The notes beneath the pieces are model-generated. The model was given only the letters and a program-made list of their open reading frames with translations, was not told the DNA's origin and did no database searches. A DNA stretch of 64,000 nucleotides from Nocardioides sp. B-3 (GTDB lineage: Bacteria; Actinomycetota; Actinomycetes; Propionibacteriales; Nocardioidaceae), in assembly GCF_024703895.1 (NCBI RefSeq), contig NZ_CP087968.1, positions 2,852,001-2,916,000 of the forward strand, written 5' to 3'. The position numbers and the translations under genes were made by a program. The first letter of the stretch is position 1; each line of letters opens with the position of its first letter. Shown here piece by piece: positions 21,270 to 32,906 of the stretch.

Positions 21270-24200
21270 ATGGCCGCGACCCCGACTCCGAGCACGAGCT
21301 ATCGCCCTGGTCCGGGCGACGGCGCCGGTCGGTGCGCCACCCATCCTCGACGAGGACCAGCAGTCCGTCGTCGCCCACCCGGGCGGGCCACTGCTCGTGC
21401 TGGCCGGGCCGGGCACCGGCAAGACCACCACGCTGGTCGAGGCGATCGCCGAGCTGATCGAGCAGCGCGGCGTCCACCCCGACCAGTGCTGGCGCTGACC
21501 TTCTCCCGCAAGGCCGCCGAGCAGCTGCGCGACCGCGTGACCGCCCGGGTGGGGCGCACCACGTCGGCGGCGACGTGCTCGACCTTCCACTCCTTCGCCT
21601 ATTCGCTGATCCGTGCCTACAGCCCGCTGGACCTCTACGACGCGCCCCTGCGGCTGCTGTCCGCGCCGGAGGCCGACGTGGTGCTCCGCGAGCTGCTGAC
21701 CGACAACCCCGAAGCGGTCGCGTGGCCGGAGTCGCTGAAGAGCGCGCTCGGCACCCGCGGCTTCACCCGTGAGGTGCACGCGGTGCTGTCGCGCTCCCGG
21801 GAGAAGGGACTCGACCCGTCGGGACTGTCGGCCCTCGGCGCCGACAACGGGCTCCCGGAGTTCGTGGCCGCCGGTCTCTTCCTCGAGCAATACCTCACGA
21901 TCCTCGACAACCTCGGCGCCACGGACTATCCCGACCTGATCCGTCGCGCGGTGATCACGGCCGAGGCCCACCGCGACGAGCTGCGGGCCCGCTTCACCCA
22001 CGTCTTCGTCGACGAGTACCGGGACACCGACCCCGGCCGGGGGCGCTGTTGCGGGCGCTCGCGGGCGACGGGCGCAACCTCACCGTGGTGGGCGACCCGC
22101 ACCAGTCGATCTACGGGTTCCGCGGCGCCGATGTCCGGGGCATCCTCGACTTCCCCGGGCAGTTCCCGACCTCGTCGGGGGAGCGGGCGCCCGTGCTGGT
22201 GCTGCGCCGCACCCGCCGGTTCGGGGCGCGGCTGCTGCTGGCGGCAGGCCGGATCTCGGCACGGCTGCCGCTGACCGGCAGCATCGGCACCGACGCGCGC
22301 GAGGCGTTCCTGTCCCCGGAGGCGGTCCCCGGGCCGCACGGGGAGGGGCGGGTCGAGATCCACACCTTCGACACCGACCGCGCCGAGTCCGAGCACCTCG
22401 CCGACCTGCTGCGTCGCGCGCACCCGGAGGACGGCATCGACTGGTCGCAGATGGCCGTGCTCGTCCGATCGGGCCGGGCCTCGATCCCGCCGTTGCGGCG
22501 AGCGCTGGCCGCGGCCGGCGTCCCGGTCGAGGTTGCATCCGACGACGTGCCGCTGGTGCGCGACCCGGCGGTGCTGCCGCTGCTCGACGGGCTCCGGGCC
22601 GTGGTCAACCTCGACAACACCGACCCCGACTCGCCCGACTTCCTCGACCCCGGCCGCATCGAGTCGCTGCTGCTCTCACCGCTCGGCGGGCTCGACGCCG
22701 GCGACCTGCGTTCCCTCACGCGCCGCCTGCGCGCGCGACAAGGTCGGCGATGCGCCCCGCACGAGCCGCGAGCTGTTGCGGCTCGCCGTGGTGGCCGACG
22801 GATTCCTCGCCGACCTCGACGGGCCCGAGGTCGAGCGCTGCCGGGCCCTCGCGTCCCTGCTGCGCGCGGGGGCAGCCCTGCTGGAGCAGCGTGCGAGCGT
22901 CGAGGACGTGCTGTGGCACCTGTGGTCCGGCACCACGTGGCCCGAGCGGTTGCGACGCCGGGTCGACCGGGGGCGGGGCGAGCGCGCCGCGCGCACAAGG
23001 ACCTCGACTCGATCTGTGCGCTCTTCGAGGTGACCGCGCGCTGTCGAGCACCGCGACCACGTCGGCGTCGCCGCGTTCTTCTCCAACCTCGTCGCCCAGC
23101 AGATTCCCGGCGACACCCTCGCCGAGCGCGGCGTGCGCGGGTCGTCCGTCCGCCTGCTCACCGCCCACCGGTCCAAGGGGCTCGAGTGGGAGCTGGTCGT
23201 GGTCGCGCACGTGCAGCAGGAGGGCTGGCCCGACCTGCGACGTCGCTCCAGCCTGCTCGGTGCCGACCGGATCGGGCTGGACGCAGCGGGCACTCCTGAC
23301 CTCGTGCCGCCCGTCACGGCACGCGCCCTGCTGATGGAGGAGCGCCGCCTCTTCTACGTCGCCTGCACCCGCGCCCTGCAAGCGGCTCGTCGTCACCGCC
23401 GTGAGGTCGACCGACGACGATGGCGAGCAACCGTCGCGCTTCCCGGCCGAGCTCGAGATCACCCCCGAGCACCGCGACGGGCGACCGCCGCGGCCATTGT
23501 CGCTGGGCGGCCCGGTGGCCGAGCTCCGCCGCTCCGTCGCCGACCCGGCCACGTCCGAGCCGCTGCGCGAGGCCGCCGCCCGACGGCTCGCGGCGCTCGC
23601 CGCAGAGGAGGCCGGCGGCCGTCCGCTCGTGCCCCACGCCGACCCGTCGACCCGGTGGGGCACCCGCGCCCGCGTCGCGGTCCGCGCTCCCGGTGCGCGA
23701 CCCCGAGCGGCCCGTCCCGGTGTCGGCCAGCATGCTCGAGTCGTTGATGACCTGCCCGGCCCAATGGTTCTTCGCCCGCGAGGCGGGCGGCGTCTCCGCG
23801 GCCCACCGGGCGGCCAACTCCGGGCCAGATCGTGCACGCACTCGCCGAGCGGGGTCGCCACCGGCGAGCTCGCGGCCGACGTCGACACCCTGATGGTCGA
23901 GGTCGACGCCGTGTGGGGACGGCTCGCGTTCCGCACGCCCCGGGTCGCGCAAGCGCGAGCACGACCGGGTGCGCAAGGCGATCGCCCGCTTTGTCGAGTG
24001 GCACGAGTCCAACAAACGCGAGTTCGTCGACTCGGAGACGAGGTTCAAGACAGTGGTGGAGGTGCACGGACACCGGGTCGCCCTCAACGGCACCGCCGAC
24101 CGGCTGGAGCTCACCGCGGACGGCGACGTCGTCGTCGTCGACTTCAAGACCAGTCGTGGCGCCCCCACCGCTCCGGCGGTGAAGGGCAACCTCCAGCTTG

Positions 24201-24506
24201 CTCTGTACCAGTACGCCGTCGACGCGGGCGCTCTCGACGGGCGCCTCGGCCGCCAGACCAGCTCCGGCGGGGCCGAGCTGGTCCAGCTCGGCATCCAGGA
24301 CGACAGCACCACGGCCAAGGTCCAGGGTGCAGGAGGCGCACGCCGATGACGGGCCCGAGCGCGAGCAGCTGCGGGTCGGCCCGGCCCGGGCCGCGACCCT
24401 CATCCGCACCGAGACGTTCCCCGCGGTGCCCGGACAGCACTGCCGCGACTGCACGTTCGTCTCCATCTGCCCCGCCAAGGGCGCCGGGTCGGTGACCGTC
24501 CAGTGA
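21270..24506 (+). CDS. adnA: AdnA-type helicase-nuclease subunit, about 11 frameshifts
   Basis: About 1,075 residues. The UvrD-like motor has Walker A GPGTGKTTT, motif Ia LTFSRKAAEQL, motif II read as FVDEYRDTDP, motif III GDPHQSIYGFRGA, and LLTAHRSKGLEWE. The C-terminal RecB-family nuclease has TADRLEL then VVVVDFKTS. Cysteines in LMTCPAQWFF and HCRDCTFVSICP resemble the Fe-S cluster of such nucleases. With AdnB it resects double-strand breaks (Rv3202c in M. tuberculosis). Breaks lie near 21317, 21485, 22035, 22735, 22985, 23045, 23385, 23690, 23820, 23945 and 24320. The stop overlaps the adnB start. Confidence 0.9.
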
Positions 24507-27500
24507 GCGCCCGCTCCCCGATCCGCCTCGATACACCGGCCGACCTGCAGGCGCTGATGGGCGGGCACGCCCCGAGCCCCGAGCAGTGGCAGGCGATCAC
24601 CGCAGACCTGCGCCCCACCGTCGTCGTCGCCGGCGCCGGCAGTGGCAAGACCACGCTGATGGCGCAGCGCGTGGTCTACCTCGTGGCGACCGGGCAGGTC
24701 CGTCCCGAGGAGGTCCTCGGCCTCACGTTCACCACCAAGGCCGCGGCGGAGCTGCGCAGCCGGGTCAACGTCGCCCTGACCGCTGCCGGTCTCCTCGATC
24801 AGTCGCTCGTGGTCGAGGGCGAGGACGTCCTCGAGCCCACGGTCGCGACCTACCACGCCTATGCCGGCAGCCTGCTCACCGATCACGGGCTGCGGATCGG
24901 GCACGAGCCCGACACCCGCGTCGTGTCCGACGCGTCTCGTTACCAGCTCGGCGCCCGCGTGATCGACCGCTTCACCGGCCACATCGAGCTGCTCTCCGAC
25001 CACCCGGCCACCGTCATCCAGAACCTCCTCGCCCTCGACAGCGCCATGAGCGAGCACCTCGTCGACGCCGGCGACGTCCGGCGCGTGGACGACGACGCGC
25101 GCCTCGGCTTCGAGCTCGCCCGCGCGGAGGAGATGCAGGGCAAGGCCCGCAAGACCTACCTCGACGCGATGGACAAGGCCGTCAACGCCCTCGACCGGCG
25201 AGCCGAGCTGCTCGAGCTGGTGGCCGGCTACCGACGCCTCAAGGCCGACCTCGCATTGATGGACTTCGGCGACCAGATCGCGCTGGCTGCCCGCCTCGTC
25301 GACCAGCAGCCGGACGTCGGAGTCGTGGAGCGGGGCCGCTTCAAGGTGGTGCTGCTCGACGAATACCGGGACACCTCCGTCGCCCAGGCCACGATGCTCG
25401 CGCGCCTGTTCTCCGGCCCCGACGTCGATTCGGGCCCAGGGCACCCGGTGATGGCGGTCGGCGACCCCAACCGGGCCATCTACGGCTGGCGCGGCGCCTC
25501 GGTGTCCAACATCCTCAACTTCGCCGAGACCTTCCCGGCCGCCCACGGCGAGCCCGGCCGGTTGCCGCTCACGGTCAACCGGCGCTCCGACTCGACGCAT
25601 CCTCGACGTCGCCAACCGGCTGGCAGAGCCGTTGCTGGCGACGTACGGCGACAAGGTGGCCCGGCTCCGGGCAGCCGACGGACGAGGCGACGGCTTGGTG
25701 GAGACCCATGTCTTCGAGCGGGCCGTCGACGAGCTGGCGTGGCTCGCCGGTGCCGTCCAAGCCGTCCACGACGCAGGCACGCCCCCGGGCTGAGATCGGC
25801 GTGCTCAGCCGCGACAACGCCCGGGCGGAGGAGGTCTACGACGCGCTCACCGGCGCCGGCATCCCGGTCGAGATCGTCGGACTCTCCGGCCTGATCCGGC
25901 TGCCCGAGGTGGCCGAGGTGGTGGCGACGCTCTCCCTGCTCCATGACGTCACGGCCAACGCCGCGGTGCTGACGCTGCTGGCCGGGCCGCGCTGGGCCAT
26001 CGGACCTCGGGACCTCCGGCTGCTGGCCGAGCGGGCGGCCGAGATCGGCGGTGGTCGCGACCGCAGTGAGGCCGCGTCCATCGCCCAGCAGCTGCTGCGG
26101 ATCGCCGACGGCATCGACACCTCCGAGCTGCCCGCACTCAGTGACGCGCTCGCCGACCCGGGTGACGCCCCCTACTCGCCCGAGGCGCGAGCGCTTCGGC
26201 CTGCTCGCCGGCGAGCTGCGCCGACTCCGCGCCCATGTCGGCGACCCGCTCCTCGACGTCGTGCGGCGCGTCATCGACACCACCGGGGTCGACGTCGAGC
26301 TGGCCTCCGCCACGGCGCCGGCCGCCGCCGCCCGCCGCGACAACCTCGACCTCTTCGTCAAGGCCGTCGCGGAGTTCCAGTCGGTCGACGGCGACGTGAC
26401 ACTGCCCGCGCTGCTGGCCTACCTCACCGCCGAGGACGACCCGGGGCAACGGCCTCGACATCGCCACCCCCACCGCCGCCGACTCGGTCAAGCTGCTGAC
26501 GGTCCACCGGGCCAAGGGCCTCGAGTGGTCATCCGTCTTCTGCGTCGGCGTCGGCGAGACGCGCTTCCCCGAGCAACCGCTCCCGCACCTTGTGGACGAG
26601 CTCTCCGGCCGTGCTCCCGGCGCCGCTGCGTGGCGACCGGGCCGACCAGCCGCAGCTGCGCGGCTACGACAAGGCCGCGCTCGACACCTATCGCTCCGAC
26701 ACCCGCGAGCACGACGCCGAGGAGGAGCTGCGCCTCGGCTATGTCGCCTTCACCCGGGCCGCCCACCACCTCGCGGTCACGTCCTACGTCTGGGGCCAAC
26801 GCAGCTCACCCTTCGGCCCGTCGACCTACCAGCAGGTCGTGCGCGACCAGCTCGAGGAGTGGGGAGCATCCGTCGGTGCTCGGCTCGACAAGCCACCCGC
26901 CAAGTCACCCAACCCCAACGACGCTGTCGACCCGTCGCGGCCCCGGCCGGTGCCGGGTCCGGGTGAGGAAGCACGCCGGCGGCTGGCCGCGGCCGAGCTG
27001 GTGCTGGCCAGCGACCCGACGGCGCCCGACGAGGGACTCGACTGGGTCGAGTCCGCCCGCGTCGCCGACTGGGACGACGACCTCGGTCAGCTCCTCGCCG
27101 AGGCCCGGGCGTCCCGCGCCACCGACATCGCCGTACCCCTCCCGTCGAGCCTGTCCGCGACCGCGCTCACCCGGCTCCACGACGACCCGGACGCGCTTGC
27201 TCGCGAGCTGGCCCGGCCGATGCCGCGACCACCGTCGCACCAGGGCGCGCTTCGGCACCGACTTCCATGCGTGGGTGGAGGCGCGGTTCGGTCAGCAGGC
27301 GTTGATCGAGCCCGACGAGCTGTGGGGCCGGGCCGACGCCGGCATCGACGACGAGGGTGAGCTGCGCGACGTCATCGACAGCTTCGAGTCGGGACCCTTC
27401 GCCGACCGAGCACCCCACGCGGTCGAGGCGCCGTTCGCGCTGGTGCTCGCCGGGCAGGTGGTGCGCGGTCGCATCGACGCCGTCTACCGCGAGGACGACG

Positions 27501-27709
27501 GCACGTTCCTGATCGTCGACTGGAAGACCGGCCGGTCCGGGTCTGCCGACCCGCTCCAGCTCGCCATCTATCGCCTCGCGTGGGCCGAGATCCACGACGT
27601 GCCGATCACGTCGGTGCGCGCCGCGTTCCACTACGTGCGCTCGGGACGGACGGTCGAGCCCGAGGCGTTGCCGGGTCGCGCCGAGCTCGAGGCGCTCGTG
27701 GCCGGCTGA
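24503..27709 (+). CDS. adnB: AdnB-type helicase-nuclease subunit, about 6 frameshifts
   Basis: About 1,068 residues. SF1 motor: VVAGAGSGKTTLM, LTFTTKAAAELRSRV, motif II read as VLLDEYRDTS, motif III read as GDPNRAIYGWRGA, and LLTVHRAKGLEWSSV. The C-terminal nuclease domain has GTDFHAWVE, VRGRIDAVYR and FLIVDWKTGR, the D..DWKT metal-site signature. It is the lead-motor partner of AdnA, coupled by a GTGA overlap. Breaks lie near 25590, 25785, 26190, 26445, 26590 and 27235. The two Arg residues in motifs II and III replace Gln normally encoded in a ccagg context. Confidence 0.92.
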
Positions 27710-27718
27710 TCGTGGAGG

Positions 27719-28425
27719 TCAGGCGAGGGCAGCCGTGAGCGCGATGTCGATCATCGCGCCGAAGGTCTGCTCGCGTTCCGCCGAGGTCGTCTCCTCGCCG
27801 GTGACGATGTGGTCGCTGACAGTGCACACGGCCGGGGCCTTCCTCCCGTTCGCCGCAGCGAGCGTGTAGAGCGCGCTGGCCTCCATCTCGATCGCGAGGA
27901 CCCCGTGCTCGACCATCGGCTTCATGAGCTCGGGTCGCGGCGAGTAGAACGAGTCGCTCGACATGATCAGCCCGACGTGCGTGGTGGTGTCGGGCAGGGC
28001 CAGCGCGGCGGCGTACGCACGACTCAGGAGGCCGAAGTCGGCGACCGGCGCGTAGTCGTAGCCACCGAAGCGGTGGGTGTTCATCGACGAGTCCGTGCAC
28101 GCACCGCTGGCGAGGATGACGTCGCGGACGGCCACCTTCTCGGTGACGGCGCCGCACGAACCGACCCGGATGATCGACTCGACGTCGTAGTCGCGGAAGA
28201 GCTCGTTGACGTAGATCGCGAGTGACGGCTGGCCCATTCCGGAGCCCTGCACCGAGACGCGCTGGCCACGCCAAAGCCGGTGTAGCCGTACATGCCGCGG
28301 ACCTCGTTGTAGCACTTGGCGTCGTCGAGGAAGGTCTCCGCGATCCACCTCGCCCGCAGCGGGTCGCCGGGCATCAGGACGACGGGGGCGATCTCTCCGG
28401 GGGTGGCGGCGATGTGGATGCTCAT
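27719..28425 (-). CDS. deoD: Purine-nucleoside phosphorylase, one frameshift
   Basis: About 235 residues, trimeric/hexameric DeoD type: [20 protein letters not shown] with the phosphate-binding Gly/Arg, [20 protein letters not shown], and the nucleoside site [12 protein letters not shown], ending in a [11 protein letters not shown] loop. It cleaves purine nucleosides with phosphate to base and ribose 1-phosphate. ATG 28425 matches the family start. A break near 28270 (ttggcg for an expected cctggcg) restores the [15 protein letters not shown] stretch. It converges on adnB with a 9-bp gap. Confidence 0.88.
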
Positions 28426-28523
28426 GCACGTACTCGCTTCGCTCCGTGCGCGCATGAGGCACTATCCGCGCTGTGTTGGATGACTCGCTCGCTTCGCTCG
28501 CTCATGCTGGCACCCTAGAACCC

Positions 28524-29448
28524 GTGACCCGCGAGCTGCCCCACGTCGCCCTGTCCGCGCACGCGCACGACCGGGAGGGGATGCGGCGTACGGATGAGGA
28601 CTGGATCGCCGAACGCTGGGCCGACTCCTCGACCCGCGTGCTGGTGCTGTCCGGCACCCGGCTGCGCCCGGTCGACGGCGCCGTCCCCCCGGGTCGCTGC
28701 CGCGGACGCGCCCGAAGGGACGCGGTTGCTGCTCGGCCACGCCGACGGCGTGACCCGCTTCGCGGTGATCGCCGACCCGGGCGCCGTACCCGGGGAGAAG
28801 GAGGAGTGGCAGGGCCTGCGCGCCTGTTCCCGCGGGTGATCGCGGGCGACGAGGCGCTGACGGCCGAGGTGCCGTGGCTCTTCCACGCCGTCGGACTGGC
28901 GGAGTGGCACTGGGCACACCGTTTCTGCCCGCGCTGCGGAGGCGGGCTCGAATCGACCCACGCGGGGCACGAGCTGCGGTGCGCGTCGTGCGGCAAGTCG
29001 CAGTTCCCACGCACCGACCCGGCGGTGATCATGGCCATCACGCTCGGTGAGCCCGGCAGCGAGGACGAACGTATCCTGCTGGGACGCAACGCGTCGTGGC
29101 CGGAGAAGCGGTTCTCGACGCTGGCCGGCTTCTGCGAGCCGGGGGAGACCCCCGGAGGACGCCGTGCGCCGCGAGGTGATGGAGGAGACGGGCGTCCTCG
29201 TCGGCGAGGTCGCCTACTTCGGCAACCAGCCCCGGCCGCTGCCCTCGAGCCTGATGCTCGGCTTCACCGGGCGGGCGCTGAGCGAGGAGATCGACGTCGA
29301 CGGCACCGAGGTGGTGGAGGCGCGATGGTTCAGCCGTGCCGACCTGCGCGGGGAGACCGGCGCCGGCATCGTCGTGCCCGGCGGGGTGTCCATCTCGTCG
29401 TCGCTGATGGAGGCGTGGCTGGGGTCGCCATTGGTCGCCGGCTGGTGA
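28524..29448 (+). CDS. nudC: NADH pyrophosphatase NudC, frameshifted
   Basis: About 305 residues: an N-terminal domain, a four-Cys zinc ribbon (FCPRCGGG and CASCGKSQFPRTDP), and a NUDIX box FCEPGETxEDAVRREVMEETG. It hydrolyses NADH/NAD and can remove NAD caps from RNA. The family motif SQPWPFPSS reads here as NQPRPLPSS, Trp to Arg in an expected cctgg context at 29230-29234. Breaks lie near 28690, 28825 and 29149-29155. GTG 28524 is preferred; the earlier GTG 28473 lies in a repetitive gctcgcttcgctcgc stretch. Confidence 0.88.
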
Positions 29449-29463
29449 TCTAGTCTTCCGCCC

Positions 29464-30083
29464 GTGAAGCACATGTGGGAGACCGTGGCGGCCGAGCGCG
29501 GAGCGCTCGCCGACGACCCGGCCGGACTGACCGACGAGCAGTGGGAGACGCCCTCGCTGAACGCGGAGTGGACGGTCCACCACACGCTGGCGCACATGGT
29601 CAGCACGGCCCACACCGGCCCGCTCGGCTTCGGCGTCGGGATCGTCCGCAGCGGCTTCCGGTTCTCGGAGTTCGCCGACCGCGGGATCATCAAGCACATC
29701 GGGTTCACGCCGGCCGAGACGCTCGCGAGCTTCCGGGCGATCCAGCACTCGAAGAAGGCGCCGCCGGACCGAAGACCGCCCGGCTGGGCGAGACGATCAT
29801 CCACGCCGAGGACATCCGTCGTCCGCTCGGCATCTCCCACGACTACCCCGCCGAGGCGGTGGAGGCGTGCCTCGAGTTCTTCCAAGGGTCCAACACCCTG
29901 ATCGGCACCAAGCGGCGGATCGACGGGATCGCCCTCGTCGCCACGGACGTGGACTGGCAGCACGGCGCCGGCCTGACCGTCCGGGGTCGGGGCATCGACC
30001 TGCTGATGGCCGCGACCGGGCGCGGGTCGGCGTGCGCCAACCTCAGCGGGTCTGGACTCGCGACCCTCGAGTCGCGCTGCTGA
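29464..30083 (+). CDS. DinB-fold maleylpyruvate isomerase-family protein, one frameshift
   Basis: About 206 residues. The N-terminus (ETVAAERGALADDPAGLTDEQW, then PSLNAEWTVHHTLAHMV) is typical of the TIGR03083/mycothiol-dependent maleylpyruvate isomerase family, with metal-binding His residues in HHTLAH and TIIHAEDIRR. The group includes mycothiol-dependent enzymes, but most members have no known substrate. GTG 29464 is the start. The break at 29764-29767 (ccgg for cctgg) restores KKAPPGPKTARLGETI. It follows nudC by 15 bp. Confidence 0.75.
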
Positions 30084-30093
30084 TCAGGCTCGA

Positions 30094-30341
30094 TCAGGCG
30101 AGGGCGGCGATCTTCGCCTTGACCTGCGCCAGTGACGGGTTGGTCTGCGCGGATCCGTCGGTGAAGACCAGCGTGGGCACGGTCTGGTTGCCGCCGTTGG
30201 CCTGCTCCACGATGAACGCGGCGTCGGGGTCCTGCTCGATGTCGACGACCTCGTAGCTGATGCCCTCCCGGTCGAGCTGGCCCTTGAGCCGGTGGCAGTA
30301 GCCACACCGGGAGTGCTGTACATCGTGAAGCTGCTGCTCAT
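30094..30341 (-). CDS. mrx1: Mycoredoxin, one frameshift
   Basis: About 83 residues, glutaredoxin fold: MSSSFTMYSTPWCGYCHRLK after repair, then EVVDIEQDPDAA, GGNQTVPTLVFTDG (cis-Pro loop), and SLAQVKAKIAAL. Mycoredoxin reduces mycothiol mixed disulfides (Rv3198A in M. tuberculosis). As given, the frame breaks at 30306-30310, where the complement of an expected cctgg has lost one base, exactly at the WCGYC active site. It diverges from uvrD2 and converges on the DinB-fold gene. Confidence 0.88.
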
Positions 30342-30423
30342 GAGGCGTTGTCCGTCCTGACGTCTAGGGTTTCTGAGTGTTCGCAAGCCCCAACCATCCA
30401 CCCCCGGGAGTTGTTCCACCCTC

Positions 30424-32472
30424 ATGCCCACGCCCGACGAGCTGCTGGCCGCTCTCGACCCCGAGCAGCGCCAGGTCGCCGAGGCGATCCGCGGACCCGT
30501 GCGGGTGCTCGCCGGCGCCGGGACCGGCAAGACCCGGGCCATCACGCACCGCATCGCGTACGGCGTCGCGTCGGGCGTCTACGCCCCGACCGAGGTCCTC
30601 GCGGTGACCTTCACGACTCGCGCGGCAGGCGAGATGCGCGGGCGGCTCCGCACGCTCGGAGCCGGGGGAGTGCAGGCCCGCACCTTCCACTCCGCGGCGC
30701 TGCGTCAGCTGCGCTACTTCTGGCCGCGTGCACGGGCACGAGCTGCCCGAGCTGATCGACTCCAAGATCGGGTTGCTGGCCGGGGCTGCCCGGCGGCAGC
30801 GGATCCAGACCGACCGGGCACTACTGCGCGACCTCGCCAGCGAGGTCGAGTGGGCCAAGGTCAGCAACGTCTCGCCCGACGACTACGCGCGTCGCCGCCC
30901 AGCGAGGAAGGTCGGTCTCCCAGCTCGACCCCGACTCGGTGGCGCGGGTCTACGAGGGCTACGAGGAGATCAAGCGCGGCCAGACCCGGATGGACATGGA
31001 GGACGTGCTGCTGTTCGCGGCCGGCCTGCTGGCCGACGAGGAGGCCGTCGCCGCGCAGGTCCGCAGGCAGTACAAGTGGCTCGTCGTCGACGAGTTCCGG
31101 GACGTGTCGCCCCTCCAGTCGGCGCTGCTCGACCTCTGGCTCGGCGGGCGAGACGAGATCTGCGTCGTCGGCGACCCGGCCCAGACGATCTATTCCTTCG
31201 CCGGCGCCAACGCGTCCTACCTCCGCGACTTCACCAAGAAGTTCCCGGCCGCGACGTCGGTCGAGCTGGTGCGCAACTACCGCTCCTCGCCGCAGATCGT
31301 GGGCGCCGCCAACAAGATGCTGGCGGGGACGCCGAGCAAGGGAGTGGAACTGAGGGCGCAGCAGCCGGCCGGACCCGAGGTGACCTACCGGGCCCACACC
31401 GACGAGGTCGCCGAGGCGGGTGCCGCCGCGGACAAGATCGCGACCCTGCGCTCCGCCGGCACGCCGGCCGGCGAGATCGCGATCCTGTTCCGGATCAACG
31501 CGCAGTCCGAGACGTTCGAGGACGCCCTCACCCGTCGCAAGATCCCCTACGTCGTGCGCGGCGCCGCTCGCTTCTTCGACCGGGCCGAGGTCCGTCAGGC
31601 GGTCACCCTGCTGCGCGGGACCGCCCGCGGTGGCCAGTCCGAGGGGTCGGTCACCGACCTCGTCCGGGCGACCCTCTCCGGGATGGGCTGGACCCCGGAG
31701 CCGCCCGGCACCCGCGGCGAGACCCGCAACCGGTGGGAGTCGTTGCAGGCGCTGGTGGACCGGGCGGCCGAATTCGTCCGTGAGCACCCCACGGCCAGCC
31801 TCGGCGACCTCGTCGACGACCTCGACCGACGCGCCTCCGAGCAGCACGCGCCGATCGCCGACGGCGTCACCCTCGCCACGCTGCACACCGCCAAGGGGCT
31901 GGAGTGGGACGCGGTGTTCCTGTGCGGCATGCAGGACGGCACCCTGCCGATCACCTACGCCGAGACCCCGGCCGCGATCGAGGAGGAGCGCCGCCTGCTC
32001 TACGTCGGCGTCACCCGGGCCCGCAAGCACCTGTCGATCTCCCCGGGCGCTGGCCCGCAACCCCGGCGGCCGCGGCTCCCGCAAGCCGTCCCGGTTCCTC
32101 GACGGGGTGGCCGAGGTCGAGCGCTCAGCCGCGGTGACCGGAACGACGAGCCGCAACCGCAAGGCCCGGCACTGCCGCGAGTGCGGCGGCGCGCTCGCCT
32201 CCCCGTCGGAGAAGAAGATCGGCCGCTGCGCCGACTGCCCCGCGTCCTACGACGAGGCGCTCTTCGAGCGACTGCGCGAGTGGCGCTCGGCGCGCGCGGC
32301 CGACGACAGCGTCCCGGCCTTCGTGGTCTTCACCGACGCGACCCTCCAGCTGATCGCGGAGCACCGTCCCGCTGACGAGCGCGAACTGCTCAGGATCAGT
32401 GGTGTGGGCTCCTCCAAGCTGGCGAAGTACGGCGACGACGTGCTCGCCGTGCTGGCCGGCAAAGAAATCTGA
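30424..32472 (+). CDS. uvrD2: UvrD2-type DNA helicase, three frameshifts
   Basis: About 680 residues. SF1A motor: [30 protein letters not shown], motif II read as [53 protein letters not shown], and [12 protein letters not shown] tetracysteine motif (HCRECGGAL and CADCPASYD) and an HRDC domain ([16 protein letters not shown]) complete it, the layout diagnostic for mycobacterial UvrD2. Breaks lie near 30725, 30895 and 32045. The Arg in motif II replaces the invariant Gln at 31097-31101. Confidence 0.92.
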
Positions 32473-32484
32473 AGAAATACCCAT

Positions 32485-32522
32485 AAAATGGTTTGCCCAT
32501 TACATGGGGCAGCGGCTACTTT
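32485..32522 (+). promoter_or_regulatory. Putative whiB7 promoter
   Basis: An AT-rich block (taaaatggt, 32484-32492) directly precedes a -35-like ttgccc at 32493-32498. An 18-nt spacer and a -10-like tacttt at 32517-32522 follow. WhiB7 promoters in mycobacteria carry an AT-rich element next to the -35 box that the WhiB7 AT-hook contacts. The match is by eye only. Confidence 0.5.
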
Positions 32523-32596
32523 TACTCCATCAGCCATCGCGCACCACGACCACTGACACCGGTCGGCGCTCACTCACCCGAAGGAGGTGGATCGCA

Positions 32597-32704
32597 ATGA
32601 AGAACTTCACTGGCAGAAGCCGGCTCTCACGCCGGACTTTGGCATGCCCATTTGCGCTCCGACCTCCCACGTCGTGCGCGGCCGGGTTGCCGCAGTCCGC
32701 GTGA
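32597..32704 (+). CDS. whiB7 leader ORF (35 codons)
   Basis: A short ORF (MKNFTGRSRLSRRTLACP and on to LPQSA) has an unusually strong ribosome site, aaggaggtgg, 7 nt before the ATG. It lies in the leader between the whiB7 promoter and a terminator-like hairpin. Mycobacterial whiB7 leaders carry an upstream ORF whose translation state controls attenuation in response to ribosome inhibitors. The Arg-rich start may make it sensitive to stalling, but that is inference. Confidence 0.65.
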   Translation: MKNFTGRSRLSRRTLACPFALRPPTSCAAGLPQSA

Positions 32705-32791
32705 CGGGCCTCGCTGCCGGCTACAGCACGGCCGGATCCGACGCCCGGAGTCCGCCGATCAGTTGACAACACTGAATCGGCTCACCTCCGA

Positions 32792-32829
32792 GCCGCGGAT
32801 CCCCACCGGGATTCGCGGCCTTTTCGTTT
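32792..32829 (+). terminator. Intrinsic attenuator in the whiB7 leader
   Basis: A 12-bp stem (32792-32803 with 32808-32819, one non-Watson-Crick pair) with loop cacc is followed by cttttcgttt, a true U-tract rare in this genome. A second agccgcgg at 32841-32848 duplicates the left arm and could compete in an antiterminator form. The position before whiB7 fits transcription attenuation. Confidence 0.7.
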
Positions 32830-32906
32830 CTCCGACGAAGAGCCGCGGCCCGCTCCCAGAAGTTTTCTGCACCAGCGATCAGGTCAACGAGAAGGAGGTG
32901 ACACAC

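Noticed and set aside
28430..28503. Duplicated gctcgcttcgctcgctcatgc-like stretch as a mobile repeat
   Set aside because: It is short, simple in composition, and similar stretches are common between genes in high-GC actinobacteria.
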